Source: Methanobacteriaceae archaeon
GTDB taxonomy: Archaea > Methanobacteriota > Methanobacteria > Methanobacteriales > Methanobacteriaceae
NCBI GenBank assembly: GCA_030681145.1
Contig: JAUXXK010000314.1
Location: 1 to 6,231, forward strand
DNA: 6,231 nucleotides
Direction: 5' to 3'
Positions 5,588 through 6,231 of the stretch are shown here, piece after piece. The notes beneath the pieces were generated by a model, which searched no databases, was not told the origin of the DNA, and worked only from the letters and a program-made list of their open reading frames with translations. The position numbers and the translations under genes are program-made. Every line of letters begins with the position of its first letter. Position 1 is the first letter of the stretch.

Positions 5588-5947
5588 ATGAAACGTGAAG
5601 TACCAGGAAACTGTCCCATATGTGATGGTGAAATTAAAGTCACTGAAATTCGGTGCAAAAGATGCAAAAGTATTATAAAAGGCGTATTCGACCTTTGCAA
5701 GTTTTGTAGATTAACTAACGAACAAAAATACTTTGTAGAAGTCTTTATTAAAAATAGGGGAAACATCAAGGAAATTGAAAAAGAATTAGGGATATCCTAC
5801 CCTACGGTAAGGAATAAACTGGATGAAGTAATTTCTGTTTTTGGCCACAAAGTTGAAAAACCTTCTATTGATAAAAAAGACATCCTAGAAAGGCTTAAAA
5901 ATGGAGAAATTACTAAAGATGATGCTTTAAAATTACTCAGCGAGTAA
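5588..5947 (+). CDS. DUF2089 family zinc-ribbon/HTH transcriptional regulator
   Basis: This 119-residue cytosolic protein matches the DUF2089 pattern throughout. The N-terminal zinc ribbon uses C9-P-x-C12 and C23-x2-C26. A further pair, C37-x2-C40, lies in the FDLCKFCRL stretch. Residues 42-84 form a helix-turn-helix region: the segment NRGNIKEIEKELGISYPTVR (56-75) reads like a sigma-70 region 4 or LuxR-type recognition unit. The C-terminal 22 residues (DILERLKNGEITKDDALKLL) form a SHOCT-like helical hairpin that resembles residues 10-35 of the next gene product. It lies 12 bases after the small YvlB-like gene and 41 before the next gene. DUF2089 proteins are commonly found beside such partners, which suggests a regulator controlled by protein contact. 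It may bind the inverted repeat at 5223-5246; this is inference. I chose ATG 5588 over GTG 5579. Confidence 0.9.
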   Translation: MKREVPGNCPICDGEIKVTEIRCKRCKSIIKGVFDLCKFCRLTNEQKYFVEVFIKNRGNIKEIEKELGISYPTVRNKLDEVISVFGHKVEKPSIDKKDILERLKNGEITKDDALKLLSE

Positions 5948-5976
5948 AAATGCTTTAAAATAAATGTCAAAATTTT

Positions 5977-5984
5977 GGAGTGAT
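5977..5984 (+). promoter_or_regulatory. Ribosome binding site of the SHOCT-like gene
   Basis: GGAGTGAT ends 4 bases before the ATG at 5989. It is identical to the site before the SDR gene. Confidence 0.7.
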
Positions 5985-5988
5985 TAAA

Positions 5989-6231
5989 ATGTCAAAAAAT
6001 GTTTCACAAGAGAGAATACAAATTTTAGAAATGGTTGAAGAAGGAAAAATCAATACAAAAGATGCCATGGAACTGCTTGATGCTTTAGAAAGAAATACAG
6101 AATTAATAAAACCTAAAACAGACGCTAAATGGTTAAAGATTCGAGTTAGAACCATGGATGACAATCCCAAGGTGAATGTGAACATACCTATTTCACTGGT
6201 TGAGGTGGGATTAAAACTGGCCAAGAAATTC
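5989..6231 (+). CDS. SHOCT-like/YvlB-type protein, cut by the window end
   Basis: The first 81 codons are present with no stop before the right edge, so the gene continues outside. Residues 7-35 (QERIQILEMVEEGKINTKDA, then MELLDALE) form the SHOCT-like helical hairpin found at the N-terminus of YvlB/LiaX-type proteins and at the C-terminus of DUF2089 proteins. A short linker (36-46) leads to a beta-rich part: KWLKIRVRT (47-55) and VNVNIPISLVEVGLKLAKKF (62-81). In the family this part is followed by a helix and an acidic beta-hairpin tail, the part visible in the gene at 5264. In Firmicutes the related proteins are tied to cell-envelope stress responses (YvlB, LiaX); that role cannot be assumed in an archaeon. 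It is probably cotranscribed with the regulator 41 bases upstream. Confidence 0.85.
   Translation, partial: MSKNVSQERIQILEMVEEGKINTKDAMELLDALERNTELIKPKTDAKWLKIRVRTMDDNPKVNVNIPISLVEVGLKLAKKF

Noticed and set aside
5967..6224. 85-codon - strand open frame at the right edge
   Set aside because: It is antisense to the SHOCT-like gene, whose family match and GGAGTGAT site make the + strand the coding one.
1..6231. CRISPR array, tRNA, rRNA or insertion sequence
   Set aside because: I saw no regularly spaced repeats, no cloverleaf-type sequence, and no transposase or integrase motif in any frame.

Overview
The window reads as a chromosomal segment of an archaeon, most likely a methanogen of the Methanobacteriales. 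It is strongly AT-rich. Several genes carry ribosome binding sites such as GGAGTGAT or AAAAGGAGGT. Start codons include TTG and GTG as well as ATG. TATA-like promoter elements and oligo-T runs lie between the genes, and Arg/Ile codons are rich in AGA/AGG and ATA. The lineage is an inference from these traits and the gene content; a low-GC Firmicute is the main alternative. Every gene I can support is on the + strand.

Layout. (1) 138-629 is an orphan gene of unknown function whose C-terminal third weakly resembles an archaeal TFB cyclin repeat. (2) 630-971 is an AT-rich gap holding a probable promoter and an imperfect inverted repeat. (3) 972-3931 is a tight three-gene operon: an acetoacetate decarboxylase-superfamily protein, a classical short-chain dehydrogenase/reductase (SDR), and a 12-segment membrane protein built from two tandem copies of one six-segment unit. 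(4) 4158-4925 stands alone and encodes a short QueG-like protein with eight cysteines, enough for two [4Fe-4S] clusters. (5) 5264 to the right edge is an operon of a small YvlB-like protein, a DUF2089 zinc-ribbon/HTH regulator, and a SHOCT-like/YvlB-type protein cut by the window end.

How the genes may work together. The decarboxylase-like protein and the SDR sit 17 bp apart and probably act in sequence on a keto-acid or its product. The decarboxylase-like protein keeps the Schiff-base lysine but lacks other acetoacetate decarboxylase active-site residues, so the substrate is open. The DUF2089 operon looks self-regulated: its promoter region carries three copies of AAATTCAAT, two of them forming an 11-bp perfect inverted repeat just before the first ribosome binding site. 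The two small proteins flanking the regulator look like diverged paralogs, and the regulator and the last protein share a similar helical hairpin, suggesting that the products interact. This operon is the best candidate here for a poorly described system. I saw no rRNA, tRNA, CRISPR array or insertion sequence.
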